Positions 49,153 through 58,603 of a DNA stretch of 64,000 nt are shown here, piece after piece. Each line of letters starts with the position of its first letter. The stretch's first letter is position 1. The stretch covers positions 1 through 64,000 of the forward strand of contig NZ_QJVJ01000018.1 in assembly GCF_003217775.1 (NCBI RefSeq). The letters run 5' to 3'. Source of the DNA: Paenibacillus flagellatus. Its GTDB lineage: Bacteria > Bacillota > Bacilli > Paenibacillales > NBRC-103111. Under the pieces are notes generated by a model, which saw nothing but the letters and a program-made list of their open reading frames with translations, was not told the origin of the DNA and did no database searches. The position numbers and the translations under genes are program-made.

Positions 49153-50121
49153 CTACCACAGGCTCGTCTCGCTCACCTTGCGGCTGATCGCGTTCGTGGC
49201 GAGAATGAAGATGAGACTGACGACGCCCGTGAACAGGTCGATGGCGGACGCGTAGCTGAAGTTGCCTTCCATCAAGCCGACCCGGTAGACGTAGGTGCTG
49301 ATGATGTCGGCGGTTTCATAGGTGGCCGGATTGTACAGCAGGAACACCTTTTCGAAGCCGATCTCGAGCACTTTGCCGACGTTCAATATGAGCAGAATGA
49401 CGATCGCCGGTGCGATGCCGGGTAACGTGACGTGGACGAGCTTTCTCCACCGGCCGGCGCCGTCGATCTCCGCCGCCTCGTACAGCATCGGATCGATCGC
49501 GGTCAGCGCCGCCAAATAAATGATCGTCTCCCAGCCGACATGCTGCCAAATTTCCGATGCCACGTAGATGGAACGGAACAGATCCGGCTTCACCATGAAG
49601 TTGATCGGCTCGAAGCCGAGCCATGCGATCAGCTGGTTGACCGCTCCCGTGCTCGGCGACAGGAACAGGACGACCATGCTCGCGACGACGACGTTCGAGA
49701 TGAAGTGCGGCAAGTAGCTGACCGTCTGCACGAACCGTTTGAACACCGCGTTCTTCAGCTCGTTCAGCAGCAGCGCCAGAATAAGCGGCGCCGGGAATCC
49801 GAACAGCAGCTTGTAGAAGCCGAGCAGGATCGTATTGCGGAGCAGCTTGAAGAAGTCGGGGTTCTCGAAAAACATCCGGTAATATTTCAGTCCGACCCAG
49901 CTGCTCTCCCAGACGCCCTTGTACAGGTTGTAATTTTTGAACGAAATGACGATGCCGAACATCGGCAAATATTTGAAGAGCGCGAAGTAGACGAAGCAGG
50001 GCAAAAACATGAGCAGCAAGTATCGGCTTTTCCTCCACCTGCCGGCGAACCCGCGCTTCGGCATGCGCTTCGTCCCCGTCTCCGCCGCGATCGGCGGGAT
50101 TGCGGTACTTGTCTGTGCCAT
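49153..50121 (-). CDS. CUT1 carbohydrate ABC permease (LplB-like), system D
   Basis: A 322-residue six-helix permease with the LplB-type N-terminus (YLLLMFLPCFVYFALFKYLP, MFGIVISFKNYNLYKGVWES) and EAA loop LYEAAEIDGAGRWRKLVHVT (about residues 215-234). First gene of system D, divergent from the membrane-bound AraC regulator at 50387. The 265-bp gap between them holds the palindrome GGGGTACCCC (50316-50325) and a TATAAT (50344-50349) reading toward the regulator. Confidence 0.93.
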   Translation of the reverse strand: MAQTSTAIPPIAAETGTKRMPKRGFAGRWRKSRYLLLMFLPCFVYFALFKYLPMFGIVISFKNYNLYKGVWESSWVGLKYYRMFFENPDFFKLLRNTILLGFYKLLFGFPAPLILALLLNELKNAVFKRFVQTVSYLPHFISNVVVASMVVLFLSPSTGAVNQLIAWLGFEPINFMVKPDLFRSIYVASEIWQHVGWETIIYLAALTAIDPMLYEAAEIDGAGRWRKLVHVTLPGIAPAIVILLILNVGKVLEIGFEKVFLLYNPATYETADIISTYVYRVGLMEGNFSYASAIDLFTGVVSLIFILATNAISRKVSETSLW

Positions 50122-50386
50122 TCGGCCGTCCCCCTATCCGGTTATCTCGTTGTGCCGCCGCCGGCGTTTGGCAGCGCTTTCGCGTCGGTGACCCGATCGT
50201 AGCAGGTACACCCCGACGTTGGCTATGATCCGTTCTTTCGCCGGTCTACGTTTTTTCGAAAATCCATAGAATGGCGTATCGGTTAAAAAAGTGAATATGC
50301 GTCAGCCCCCCTTACGGGGTACCCCTGCACGCAGGGCGAATGGTATAATGAAACTCCATCCGGCAAAGAAAAGAGGGAACGGAACT

Positions 50387-52657
50387 ATGGGCAAATGGCA
50401 CCAGCTTCGGCAAAATACGAACTCGCTGTTCATCAAGCTGCTGACGAGCTTCATGGCCATCATCGTTCTGCTCATTTCGTTCAACTTTTTGTCGTATACG
50501 TTTTTCCGGAACAACGTCACCGAGGAGATTTTGCGCTACAACAAGCTGAACTTGGACAAGACGGTCAGCGACTACGAGAAGCATTTGACGCTCGTGCGCA
50601 ACTTGGCGTTCACGCTGTACTTCAGCCCGGACGTGGAGCTGCTCAAGATCAGCTCGCCCCGCATCCATTACGACGTCGCCGGTCAAATCCGGCAAAATAT
50701 CCGCAATACGATCAACAACGAAAATTTGTACCTCAACAATCTCATCCTTTACTTTCGTGAAACCGGTTTCATCATCGAGCGCGAAGGGACGAGTCCGGCC
50801 GAAACGATGTTCACGAAATATTACCGGAGCGACAGCTACCCGTACGACTTCTGGAAAAACGAGTTCGCCCGCGATTATTCCTACAAGCTGTTTCCCGCCG
50901 CTTCCTTCGTCGAGCAGGCGTGGGAGACGCCGAATCCGAAAGGAACGCTGATCCCGTTCATCATTAAAGACAGCGCGAACGCGAAGCTGATGATCGTCGC
51001 CATGCTCGACGCGGGCAAAATGTTCGGCGCCTTCCACCAATCGATCAACCGCAACTTGATCGTGCTCGACCGGGACGGGCGGACGATCTTCTCCTCCGTG
51101 CTGTCGCCGGAGCTCGGCATTACGCTCGACAAGCTGCCGGAGCGGGAGGGCTATCTCAAGATCGGCACCGATTACTACTTCTACTCGAAGCATGCGGCCA
51201 GCGGCTTCACGTATGTGAACATCGTGCCGAACGCGGGCGTCTCGCAGCAGATCGTCAAGCTGAACGTCATCCTCGTCACGCTGCTCGTCCTCGCGATCGT
51301 CATCAGCGTCGGCACGTCGGTACTGTTCAGCATCCGCATGAACAATCCGCTGAAGCGGATCGTCCAGTCCGTCCAGCAGCTTAACGCCGGCCCCCACGCG
51401 CCCCGGGCGCGCTCGCCGATCAAGGAGTTCGACATTATCGGCGACCGGCTGAGCGACCTGATGCAGACGAACCGGGTCATCCACGAAGATTTGCAGCACA
51501 AAAACTCGCTTCTCCAGTACTACACGTACATGAACAAGCTGAAGATGATCCGCACGAACGGCCTCGATTGGAAGGAATCGGCCGAGCCGGAAAAGCCGTT
51601 CGTGCTGACCGTCTTCGATATTACGTTCCGGCGCAGCTACTACGACCAGATGGAGACGGACTCCGATTTCGCGGCGTACTTTCTGAAGGAATATATTGCG
51701 ACCGTCATGGGCGACAAGTACGCCGACGCCACCGTCTTCCAGATGGAGAAAAATCAAATTCTGGCGCTCGTCTTCCCGAAAGATGGCGAGCCCCCGCTGG
51801 CGGAGACGCTGGCGGAAATGAAGCGGACGTTCGACCGCGACCGGCATTACTGCTTCCTGACGATCGCCTCGAGCCCGGTGTACCCGGACTCGTCCCGCTT
51901 CACCGAAGCGTACGAGAAGGCGCTCGCGCTGCTGAAGCACCGGCCGCTCGGGGACGATACGATCATCGTCACCGAGCCGGGCGAGGCGCGCGACGGCTTT
52001 CATACGTTCACGCTGCTCGAGGAGCAGGAGTTCCACGCCAACCTGCAGGCGGGCAACGCCCCGGCCGTCGTCCAGCAGACGATGCGGGCGCTCGCGGCCT
52101 TGCATCGGAAGCGGGCGAGTGCGCGAGAGTTTGCGGAGTTTTCCCGCGACCTGCTGAACAAGACGGTGAGGGTGCTGGCCGCGCTCCAGCTGGACGGCCG
52201 GTTGCACGCCGAAGGCGATACGCCGGGAGAGCGTCTGGCCGACTGCCATACGCTCGAACGGTACGAGGCGTTCTGGACCGGCTTCTTGAGCGAGGCGGCC
52301 GGCTGGATCAAGCGGAAGAAGGAAGCGCACGATCCGATTACGAGCTTCGTTTTTCATTACTTGGAGCACCATTACGGGGAAGATATATCGCTCGAGCTGC
52401 TGGCCGACAAATTGAACATTACCGGCGCCTACTTGTCGACGTATTTCAAGGAGAAGACGGGCATGAACTTCAGCGATTACTTGAACGGCATGCGGATGAA
52501 TATCGCGAAGGAGATGCTGCAGCATTCGACGCTGAAAATCCAGGACGTCGCCGCCAAGGTCGGTTATCATAACGTGAACTCGTTCATCCGCATGTTCAAG
52601 CGGTACGCCGGCTTGCCGCCGGGCGAGTTCCGCAAGACGGCGCAGCAGGAGCCGTAA
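50387..52657 (+). CDS. membrane-bound AraC family regulator (YesS-like)
   Basis: A 756-residue one-component regulator. Helix 1 (LLTSFMAIIVLLISFNFLSY, about residues 18-37), an extracellular sensor domain (about 40-280), helix 2 (LNVILVTLLVLAIVISVGTS, about 295), HAMP-like region, then a cytoplasmic segment and the C-terminal AraC HTH pair (ISLELLADKLNITGAYLSTY, KIQDVAAKVGYHNVNSFIRM). It is divergent from system D and is its likely activator, sensing sugar outside the cell. The ATG at 50387 follows GAGGGAAC; the frame is open upstream without an SD. Confidence 0.92.
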   Translation: MGKWHQLRQNTNSLFIKLLTSFMAIIVLLISFNFLSYTFFRNNVTEEILRYNKLNLDKTVSDYEKHLTLVRNLAFTLYFSPDVELLKISSPRIHYDVAGQIRQNIRNTINNENLYLNNLILYFRETGFIIEREGTSPAETMFTKYYRSDSYPYDFWKNEFARDYSYKLFPAASFVEQAWETPNPKGTLIPFIIKDSANAKLMIVAMLDAGKMFGAFHQSINRNLIVLDRDGRTIFSSVLSPELGITLDKLPEREGYLKIGTDYYFYSKHAASGFTYVNIVPNAGVSQQIVKLNVILVTLLVLAIVISVGTSVLFSIRMNNPLKRIVQSVQQLNAGPHAPRARSPIKEFDIIGDRLSDLMQTNRVIHEDLQHKNSLLQYYTYMNKLKMIRTNGLDWKESAEPEKPFVLTVFDITFRRSYYDQMETDSDFAAYFLKEYIATVMGDKYADATVFQMEKNQILALVFPKDGEPPLAETLAEMKRTFDRDRHYCFLTIASSPVYPDSSRFTEAYEKALALLKHRPLGDDTIIVTEPGEARDGFHTFTLLEEQEFHANLQAGNAPAVVQQTMRALAALHRKRASAREFAEFSRDLLNKTVRVLAALQLDGRLHAEGDTPGERLADCHTLERYEAFWTGFLSEAAGWIKRKKEAHDPITSFVFHYLEHHYGEDISLELLADKLNITGAYLSTYFKEKTGMNFSDYLNGMRMNIAKEMLQHSTLKIQDVAAKVGYHNVNSFIRMFKRYAGLPPGEFRKTAQQEP

Positions 52658-52658
52658 G

Positions 52659-52690
52659 GCGGCCGGGAACGCAAACGGCCGCTTTCGCCT
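52659..52690 (+). terminator. intrinsic terminator after the YesS-like gene
   Basis: GCGGCCG and CGGCCGC arms (52659-52665, 52676-52682) pair just after the stop codon and are followed by TTTCGCCTT. Confidence 0.65.
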
Positions 52691-52809
52691 TACCCCGCCG
52701 AGTCGGTTCGGATGCATACGCCTTCCCGCGATGAAGCATCTTATGATTGTTGACCGGACAACCCGGAAACCGCATCTCACCCAGAATTCGGAAAAGCGAG
52801 GTTTCCCGC

Positions 52810-54111
52810 ATGCCCGTCCAACCATCGACCGCGCTCGACAAGAAGGCGGATCTGCTGTCCGTCGCTTCGGTCCCGCTCATCATGACGCTGGGCAACTCGA
52901 TGTTCATCCCCGTGCTGCCGGTCATTCAAGGCAAGCTCGGCCTCACTTCGCTGCAGACAAGCCTGATCATTACCGTATACGCGATTACCGCCATCCTGCT
53001 CATTCCGATCGCCGGCCTTCTCTCGGACCGGTACGGTCGCCGCATGGTCATGATTCCGAGCCTGATCGTCACCGCGGCCGGCGGCCTGATCAGCGGCGTC
53101 GCCGCCCTGTACGCCTCGCCCGGCGCGTACGGGTTTATTTTGCTCGGGCGGTTCATTCAAGGAATCGGCGCGTCCGGGGCGTTCCCGATCGTGCTGCCGC
53201 TTGTCGGCGATTTATTCCGTGACGAGAAGCAGGTCAGCAAAGGACTCGGTTTGATCGAGACGGCGAACACGTTCGGCAAAGTGCTCAGCCCGGTGCTCGG
53301 CGCCGCTTTGGCCGCTTGGCTCTGGTACGCTCCGTTCTTCTCGATCCCGCTGCTGTGCGCGATCGCAATCGTCCTGCTCGCCTTATTCTTGAAAGTCCCG
53401 CCTTCGGACGAGCGTCCGCCGGGCTTCAAGGCGCTCATCCGTCCGGTTCTGCTTGTGCTGAAGGAGAAGAAGCGATGGCTTTTGCCGATTTTTGCGGCGG
53501 GCGGCATCGTCATGTTCGTGCTGTTCGGCTTTTTGTTCCATCTGTCCTCGATGCTCGAGAAGCAGTACGGGATCGACGGCGTCGTCAAAGGATTGCTGAT
53601 CGCGATTCCGCTGCTGATGCTCTGCACCGCTTCGTATATAGCGGGGAAAGGAGTGGGGGAAAACAAAACGGCGATGAAGTGGATCGCCGTTACCGGGATG
53701 GCCGCCGGCACCGCGGCGATGCTCGCGATCGCTTGGATCGTGCCGGGCTCGGTCGCGTCGTGGCTTGTATGGTATACGGTGGCCGGCGTCGGATTCGGCG
53801 TTGCGCTCCCCGCCTTGGACGCGCTTATTACCGAAGGAATTCAGAAAAAGCAGCGCGGCTCCATCACGTCGATTTACAGCAGCATGCGGTTTATCGGCGT
53901 CGCCGCGGGCCCGCCGGCGGCCGCCGTCTTGACCCGCTACGGCCACGGGGCCGTCTTTTACACGTTCGCCGCATTATGCGCCGTTGCCGCCCTGATCGCC
54001 TTCGTCTGGATCAAGCCGGGCCAAGGCACGAAGGAAAGCCGCCGGAAAAGCGGCGTTCATGTCGAGCCGTTCGATATTTCAAGCAAATTCCGGTCCAAAT
54101 CGCGAATATAA
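52810..54111 (+). CDS. MFS transporter (DHA1 type, YmfD-like)
   Basis: A 433-residue, 12-helix transporter. Helix 1 [19 protein letters not shown], loop 2-3 motif [16 protein letters not shown] and helix 5 [20 protein letters not shown] fit DHA1-type proton antiporters, and the style resembles Bacillus YmfD, a bacillibactin exporter. No siderophore genes are nearby, so substrate is unassigned. The ATG at 52810 has GAGG 8 nt upstream. The C-terminal 18 codons overlap the convergent VOC gene by 55 bp. Confidence 0.9.
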   Translation: MPVQPSTALDKKADLLSVASVPLIMTLGNSMFIPVLPVIQGKLGLTSLQTSLIITVYAITAILLIPIAGLLSDRYGRRMVMIPSLIVTAAGGLISGVAALYASPGAYGFILLGRFIQGIGASGAFPIVLPLVGDLFRDEKQVSKGLGLIETANTFGKVLSPVLGAALAAWLWYAPFFSIPLLCAIAIVLLALFLKVPPSDERPPGFKALIRPVLLVLKEKKRWLLPIFAAGGIVMFVLFGFLFHLSSMLEKQYGIDGVVKGLLIAIPLLMLCTASYIAGKGVGENKTAMKWIAVTGMAAGTAAMLAIAWIVPGSVASWLVWYTVAGVGFGVALPALDALITEGIQKKQRGSITSIYSSMRFIGVAAGPPAAAVLTRYGHGAVFYTFAALCAVAALIAFVWIKPGQGTKESRRKSGVHVEPFDISSKFRSKSRI

Positions 54112-54443
54112 ACGGAAACGATCGGGCCCGTCGCTCCGGTCCGGGGAACCGGGCCGAGCTCGGGCTCGACGCCGCAAGCCCGCAAGTGCGCCACCACGTC
54201 TGCGATCGGCGTGTCGGTCAAGAAGCACAAGTCCGCCGAGCCCGGCACAGGCGACGCCGCCTTCGGCTCGATTTCGCGGCCGGCCTCGTGCAAATTGATT
54301 TTTTGCTCTCCGAACCGTAGCGCTTTCCGGTTATCTCCGAACGTGACGACCTCCATCCCCAGCACCCGCTCGTAAAAGCCGCAGGCGGCGGAGACGTCCC
54401 GTACCGTCAAGACGAGATGGTCCAATCGTTTCAACTCGATCAT
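54057..54443 (-). CDS. VOC family protein (glyoxalase/bleomycin-resistance superfamily)
   Basis: A 128-residue single-module VOC protein: [20 protein letters not shown] at the N-terminus with the metal-site His, the second beta-alpha-beta unit around [20 protein letters not shown], and the final metal-site Glu in [13 protein letters not shown]. Substrate unknown; members include glyoxalases, dioxygenases and fosfomycin or bleomycin binders. It is last of a tetR-hydrolase-VOC operon. GAGGAGGG lies upstream of the ATG. Its 3' end overlaps the convergent MFS gene. Confidence 0.9.
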   Translation of the reverse strand: MIELKRLDHLVLTVRDVSAACGFYERVLGMEVVTFGDNRKALRFGEQKINLHEAGREIEPKAASPVPGSADLCFLTDTPIADVVAHLRACGVEPELGPVPRTGATGPIVSVYIRDLDRNLLEISNGST

Positions 54444-54456
54444 GCCCGTTCCCTCC

Positions 54457-55344
54457 TCATGCATGTTTCCTAGCGGCAGCCGATTCGTGCAAGAAGTCCA
54501 GCAGCAGCTCGTTGACGAGTTCCGGGCATTCCATCGGAAGGCCGTGGCCGGCACCCGGTACGAGAACCGTCCGCACGCCCGGTATGACCGCTTCGGCCCG
54601 TGCCACCGCTTGAGCCGCGTCGTACTGCACCTCGTGCTCCCCGACGAGGATGAGCGCCGGGCAGCGGATGCGGCCGAGCTCTTCATCCGTAAACGTGCCG
54701 GCAAATAAGCGGATACGAGGCAGGCAGGTTTGCATCGTGACGACGAATTGGTCCTTGACGGTCCGGTTGATCGTGTGGCCCGGCCCGGTCATGTAGTCCA
54801 TCAGCCGCTCGATCCGTTTCGCCGAAGGGAAGAAGCCGGCCATCATGCAGCGGAAGAAAAACCGTTTGCTTTGCGGCCGGAGCGACGCGCCGGGACTGAT
54901 CGCCGCGATGCGGCCGACCCGCTCGGGCAGCGCGATCGCGAACAGCAGCGCTAGAAAGCCGCCGTACGACAGGCCGATGACGTCCGGCACCTCCAATCCG
55001 AGGCCGTCCAGCGTCTCCGCAAACCACGCCGCACCCTCCTCCCGTGTAGCGATTCGCTTCGTCGCCTTGCTCTTGTTCGTATCGCCCGCGAAATCGAGGG
55101 CGTACACGCGGCGGCTCTCGCTGAGCGCGGCGATATTGTCGATCCAATGCGTGGAGCCGAAACCGAATCCGTGAAGCAGCACGAGCGGCTTCCCCTCCTT
55201 CGGCCCGGCCGCGATGACGTGCGTCTCGCCGAAGCTCGTCCGGACGTAGAACGTCTCGTACGGCACGCTCCATTCGCTCAGCGTGCGATCGTAGGCGCGG
55301 ACGTAGACGTCTTCATATTCCGGCTTGCGGTAAATCGATTCCAT
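54457..55344 (-). CDS. alpha/beta hydrolase
   Basis: A 295-residue hydrolase: oxyanion motif [14 protein letters not shown] (about residues 54-67), nucleophile elbow GLSYGG with catalytic Ser (about 126), and catalytic His in [14 protein letters not shown] (about 270). A lid of about 60 residues lies between. Substrate unknown. It is the middle gene of the tetR-hydrolase-VOC operon, 24 nt after tetR, suggesting degradation or detoxification of a small ester or quinone-like molecule that the TetR protein senses. Confidence 0.91.
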   Translation of the reverse strand: MESIYRKPEYEDVYVRAYDRTLSEWSVPYETFYVRTSFGETHVIAAGPKEGKPLVLLHGFGFGSTHWIDNIAALSESRRVYALDFAGDTNKSKATKRIATREEGAAWFAETLDGLGLEVPDVIGLSYGGFLALLFAIALPERVGRIAAISPGASLRPQSKRFFFRCMMAGFFPSAKRIERLMDYMTGPGHTINRTVKDQFVVTMQTCLPRIRLFAGTFTDEELGRIRCPALILVGEHEVQYDAAQAVARAEAVIPGVRTVLVPGAGHGLPMECPELVNELLLDFLHESAAARKHA

Positions 55345-55368
55345 GCCAATGGCCTCCGTTCCCGATGC

Positions 55369-56043
55369 TTACTCCATGATCTTGCTGACAAAAAAGTCGA
55401 CGTGCTCCCGCATGCCGGTCTCGATATCCCACGTGCTCTGTCCGTCCACGCGGAGCAGCACGTAGACGCCCACCATCGCGAACAGCGGATATTGGTACTC
55501 GGCGGCCAGTACCCGGGGATCGGCGGGCTTGATCCGTCCCAACGCGATCCAACGGGCGAAGACGCTCTCCATAAACGACAAGATCGCGCCGACGATATCG
55601 TTCAAGTAAATGTCCCGGGCCAGCGGGTCCCGGTACTGCTCCAGATAGACGATTCGCCACACCTTCTCCATGACGGGGTCGTCGATATGCTTCATGAAAT
55701 TCGTCAGCCCCTGCTTCAGAAACAGCTCCGGGCTCATCGTGCCGAGTATCGACTCGAGATGCTCCTTGGGGGGCATAATCCGGGTGACGGATCGGCGGAA
55801 ATTGAGGAAAATCGTGCCGAGCAGCTCGTCCTTGCTGCGGAAATGGTTGTACAGCGAGCTCTCCTTGATGCCGACCTCCTTCGTAATGTCCCGAATCGAT
55901 ACGCCGCTGAAGCCGCGGTGCGAGAACAAATCGATGGCGGTTTCCATAATCTTGATCTTGTTCGGACTCGTGATCGGCGCCTCGTTCAAATCGATATACG
56001 GCTCGAGCTCTTGTTCTTGCTCCTGGTCTTGTCGGGCGGACAT
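55369..56043 (-). CDS. TetR/AcrR family transcriptional regulator
   Basis: A 224-residue regulator. An acidic N-terminal extension (DQEQEQELEPYIDLNEAP) precedes the TetR HTH (IMETAIDLFSHRGFSGVSIR, ITKEVGIKESSLYNHFRSKD, about residues 30-78) and a ligand-binding domain. It is first in the operon. Two palindromes of the form AACG-NN-CGTT lie 34-74 bp upstream of the start, so autorepression is likely. The SD is GGAGGG with a long spacing of about 12 nt. Confidence 0.9.
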   Translation of the reverse strand: MSARQDQEQEQELEPYIDLNEAPITSPNKIKIMETAIDLFSHRGFSGVSIRDITKEVGIKESSLYNHFRSKDELLGTIFLNFRRSVTRIMPPKEHLESILGTMSPELFLKQGLTNFMKHIDDPVMEKVWRIVYLEQYRDPLARDIYLNDIVGAILSFMESVFARWIALGRIKPADPRVLAAEYQYPLFAMVGVYVLLRVDGQSTWDIETGMREHVDFFVSKIME

Positions 56044-56076
56044 GATGGACGTATCCCTCCTCTGTTCAAGAAAACG

Positions 56077-56117
56077 AACGATCGTTAGTTTAGTTATAGA
56101 GTAACCGAACGGCCGTT
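56077..56117. promoter_or_regulatory. paired TetR operator candidates
   Basis: AACGATCGTT (56077-56086) and AACGGCCGTT (56108-56117) share the form AACG-N2-CGTT with centres 31 bp apart, three helical turns. On the minus strand a -10-like TATAAC (56098-56093) lies between them. Confidence 0.6.
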
Positions 56118-56170
56118 TTCTTGTCAATCCGGACTAGCAAATATTGCTCAAATGGGTGCTTTTCGCGATT

Positions 56171-56199
56171 TTGTCCGCTCACTCCCCTTCCGTTATGAT
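56171..56199 (+). promoter_or_regulatory. promoter of the YlmA-like gene
   Basis: TTGTCC (56171-56176), a 17-nt spacer and TATGAT (56194-56199), 45 nt before the start codon. Confidence 0.6.
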
Positions 56200-56244
56200 A
56201 CAATTTATCAAAACCAACGGTGAGCGATCGGAGGAGTGAAAGTC

Positions 56245-57027
56245 ATGAGCTTGGTCGTAGACGTAAACCGCGTCACCTGGAACCGTGAAGGCAAAACGGT
56301 GCTGCGTGACGTCAATTGGCAAGTGAAGGCCGGGGAGCATTGGGCCGTGCTCGGCTTGAACGGGTCCGGCAAAACGACGCTGCTGAACATGATAACCGGC
56401 TATATCTGGCCGACCGAAGGTCAAGTGAGCGTCTTCGGGCATTTGTTCGGCACGGTCGATCTGCGCGAGCTGCGCAAATCGATCGGGTGGGTCAGCTCGT
56501 CGCTGCAGGAGAAGCTGCACATGAACGACCGGGCCCAACACGTCGTGCTGAGCGGCAAATACGCCACGATCGGCTTGTACGACAAGCCGGCCGACGACGA
56601 CATGGACCGGGCGCAATCGCTCATGAAGCAGCTCGGCGTATCGCATCTGTACGACCGCCACTACCATTCGTGCTCGCAAGGCGAGAAGCAGAAGCTGCTG
56701 ATCGCGCGGGCGCTGATGGCGTCCCCCCGGCTGCTCATTCTCGACGAGCCGTGCAACGGCCTCGACGTCTTCTCGCGGGAGCAGCTGCTGGCGAGCATCC
56801 AGTCGCTCGTCGCGCAGCCGGACGCACCGACGTTGATTTACGTCACCCATCATATCGAGGAGATCGTTCCGGCGTTTACGAAGGCGCTGCTGATCCGCTC
56901 CGGCCAAGTGTACCGGTCGGGTTCGACGCAGGACGTCTTGACGAGCGGCTACTTGACCGATTTCTTCCAAGCGCCGGTCGAAGTGGAGTGGCGGTACGAT
57001 CGGGCGTGGCTGAAAGTCATTTCTTGA
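56245..57027 (+). CDS. ABC transporter ATP-binding protein (YlmA-like)
   Basis: A 260-residue stand-alone ATPase. Walker A GLNGSGKTTLLNMI (about residues 40-53), Q-loop WVSSSLQEK, Walker B LLILDEPCNGLDV and switch His in YVTHHIEEIVP are intact. The signature is unusual (SCSQGEKQKLLIARAL, SQGEK instead of LSGGQ), as in YlmA and ModF-type proteins. No permease is adjacent. Sequence style (SIGWVSSSLQEKLH) matches Bacillus YlmA, whose partner and role are unknown. GGAGGAG precedes; the ATG at 56245 is preferred over a GTG at 56236 that touches the SD. Confidence 0.9.
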   Translation: MSLVVDVNRVTWNREGKTVLRDVNWQVKAGEHWAVLGLNGSGKTTLLNMITGYIWPTEGQVSVFGHLFGTVDLRELRKSIGWVSSSLQEKLHMNDRAQHVVLSGKYATIGLYDKPADDDMDRAQSLMKQLGVSHLYDRHYHSCSQGEKQKLLIARALMASPRLLILDEPCNGLDVFSREQLLASIQSLVAQPDAPTLIYVTHHIEEIVPAFTKALLIRSGQVYRSGSTQDVLTSGYLTDFFQAPVEVEWRYDRAWLKVIS

Positions 57028-57087
57028 CGGAAGCCTGCTCGGTCCCGGCGAAGAAGGGGTGGCGCCTCGCATCCGAGCGTCCCCTTC

Positions 57088-57141
57088 TTGCATTCGGCCG
57101 GAACCGATGCTATAATCGTAGACAAATCGAATCTACAATTA
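57088..57141 (+). promoter_or_regulatory. rrf2 promoter and operator
   Basis: TTGCAT (57088-57093), a 17-nt spacer and TATAAT (57111-57116). The inverted repeat TAATCGTAGA (57113-57122) / TCTACAATTA (57132-57141) overlaps the -10 and start region, a likely site for the Rrf2 protein encoded immediately downstream. Confidence 0.7.
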
Positions 57142-57154
57142 CCGTGGTGATCGA

Positions 57155-57595
57155 ATGAAATTTTCCAAGGCGACGAACTACGCCCTGCATACGATGTTAT
57201 ATTTGGTCGCGGCCCCGGCAGGGAAATCGATAGGCGTTCGCCCGCTCGCGGAGTTTCAGAACGTGTCGCCGACGTACTTGTCCAAAATATTGACCCAGCT
57301 CGTCAAGGCCGGTCTGATCGCTTCGACGCCGGGCGTCCACGGCGGATACCGTCTCGCCAAAAGCAAGGACGCGATTTCCTTCCTCGATATTATCCAAGCG
57401 GTGGAAGGAACCGCCTCGCTGTTCGAGTGCGGCCCCGGTCATGATGCGGGCTTCCATGAAGGCTGCCTGATCCGCAGCGTAATGGCCCGCGCGGAGGATC
57501 GGATGGAGCGTTATTTGCAGGAGCAAAAATTGATCGACCTGGTCGATCGGGTGGACGGCCATATGCTCGAGTTCATCCGGCGGGAAGCGCAGTAA
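57155..57595 (+). CDS. Rrf2 family transcriptional regulator
   Basis: A 146-residue Rrf2 regulator: wHTH MKFSKATNYALHTMLYLVAA at the start and VSPTYLSKILTQLVKAGLIA (about residues 37-56). GVHGGYRLAKSKDAISFLDI follows. Two Cys (FECGPGH, EGCLIRS) near residues 90-105 are fewer than the three that ligate an Fe-S cluster in IscR/NsrR, so it may sense thiol or electrophile stress by Cys chemistry, as HypR does; this is inference. It is followed by the thioredoxin-reductase-like gene, probably its target. Confidence 0.92.
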   Translation: MKFSKATNYALHTMLYLVAAPAGKSIGVRPLAEFQNVSPTYLSKILTQLVKAGLIASTPGVHGGYRLAKSKDAISFLDIIQAVEGTASLFECGPGHDAGFHEGCLIRSVMARAEDRMERYLQEQKLIDLVDRVDGHMLEFIRREAQ

Positions 57596-57610
57596 ATTTT
57601 TTTTTGCGCG

Positions 57611-57636
57611 AATTGTAGATATAAACAATCTTTAAT
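57611..57636. promoter_or_regulatory. second Rrf2 operator candidate
   Basis: AATTGTAGAT (57611-57620) repeats the right half (read in reverse) of the operator before rrf2, with a degenerate partner AATCTTTAAT (57627-57636). It lies between rrf2 and the oxidoreductase gene. Confidence 0.45.
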
Positions 57637-57662
57637 ATCCACATCTCAAAGGAGGCATTCGC

Positions 57663-58568
57663 ATGATATTCGACTGTGTGATCGTAGGAGGCGGACCGGC
57701 GGGACTGAACGCGGCTTTGGTGCTGGGCCGGGCGCGGAGGAACGTCGCCCTGATCGACGACAACAATCCGCGCAACGCCGTGACCCGGGAGTCCCACGGG
57801 TTCATCACCCGGGACGGGATCGAGCCCTCGGAGTTCCGTCATATCGCTCATGGGGAAATCGCCCGCTACCCGTCCGTCCGGGTCGTCCGGGACAAGGTGC
57901 TCGACGCGGTCCGGAACGGGCGCCATTTCGAGCTGACGGCGGAGAGCGGCGAAACGTTTCAAGCCCGTACGATCATTCTCGCCACCGGGCTGAAGGAAAT
58001 TCTCCCGCCGGTCGAAGGCATCCGCGCCTTTTACGGCAAAAGCTTGTTCAATTGCCCCTACTGCGACGGCTGGGAGCTGCGGGATCGCAGGCTGGTCGTG
58101 ATCTCGGAGAACGAGCATGCGTTCCATATGGCGAAAACCGTCTCCAACTGGACGAACGACCTGTTCGTCGCCACGAACGGGCATCGCGTCTTGACGGAGG
58201 AGCAGAGGAACGCGCTGGCGGCACGGGGAATTGCCGTCGAGGAGCGGAAAATCGCGTCGCTTGCCGGCGAGAACGGCCAATTGGCCACAATCGTGTTCGA
58301 GGACGGAACCGAACGGGCGTGCACGGGCGGGTTCGTCACGCCGCAATTGGTGCAACCGTCCCGGATCGGCGAGTCGCTGGGCTGCCGGACGAACCCGCGC
58401 GGGGGATATATCGCCGACGAGTTGGGACGTACGAATATCGCAGGCGTCTATGCGGCCGGCGATTCGTCGTTCTCCGGACCTTCGCAGCTCATCCTGGCGG
58501 CGGCGGGAGGCTTCCGGGCCGCGGCAGGCGTCAATGCGGATTTGATCGACGAACGGTGGGCGGATTGA
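57663..58568 (+). CDS. NAD(P)/FAD-dependent oxidoreductase, thioredoxin-reductase-like
   Basis: A 301-residue two-dinucleotide-binding flavoprotein of TrxB architecture. FAD motif CVIVGGGPAGLNAALVLGRA, redox-active pair in NCPYCDGWEL (CxxC, about residues 135-138), and C-terminal FAD motif VYAAGDSSF are present. The NAD(P) motif (VVISENEHAFHMAK) lacks the GxGxxA pattern of true TrxB, as in the YhxB/HcaD-like subgroup, so the electron donor is uncertain. It lies 67 nt after rrf2, with GGAGG before the ATG. Role: probably disulfide or electrophile reduction under Rrf2 control. Confidence 0.9.
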   Translation: MIFDCVIVGGGPAGLNAALVLGRARRNVALIDDNNPRNAVTRESHGFITRDGIEPSEFRHIAHGEIARYPSVRVVRDKVLDAVRNGRHFELTAESGETFQARTIILATGLKEILPPVEGIRAFYGKSLFNCPYCDGWELRDRRLVVISENEHAFHMAKTVSNWTNDLFVATNGHRVLTEEQRNALAARGIAVEERKIASLAGENGQLATIVFEDGTERACTGGFVTPQLVQPSRIGESLGCRTNPRGGYIADELGRTNIAGVYAAGDSSFSGPSQLILAAAGGFRAAAGVNADLIDERWAD

Positions 58569-58603
58569 GGCAAGGTCAAGTCCTATTGCATCGCGAACGC
58601 CGA

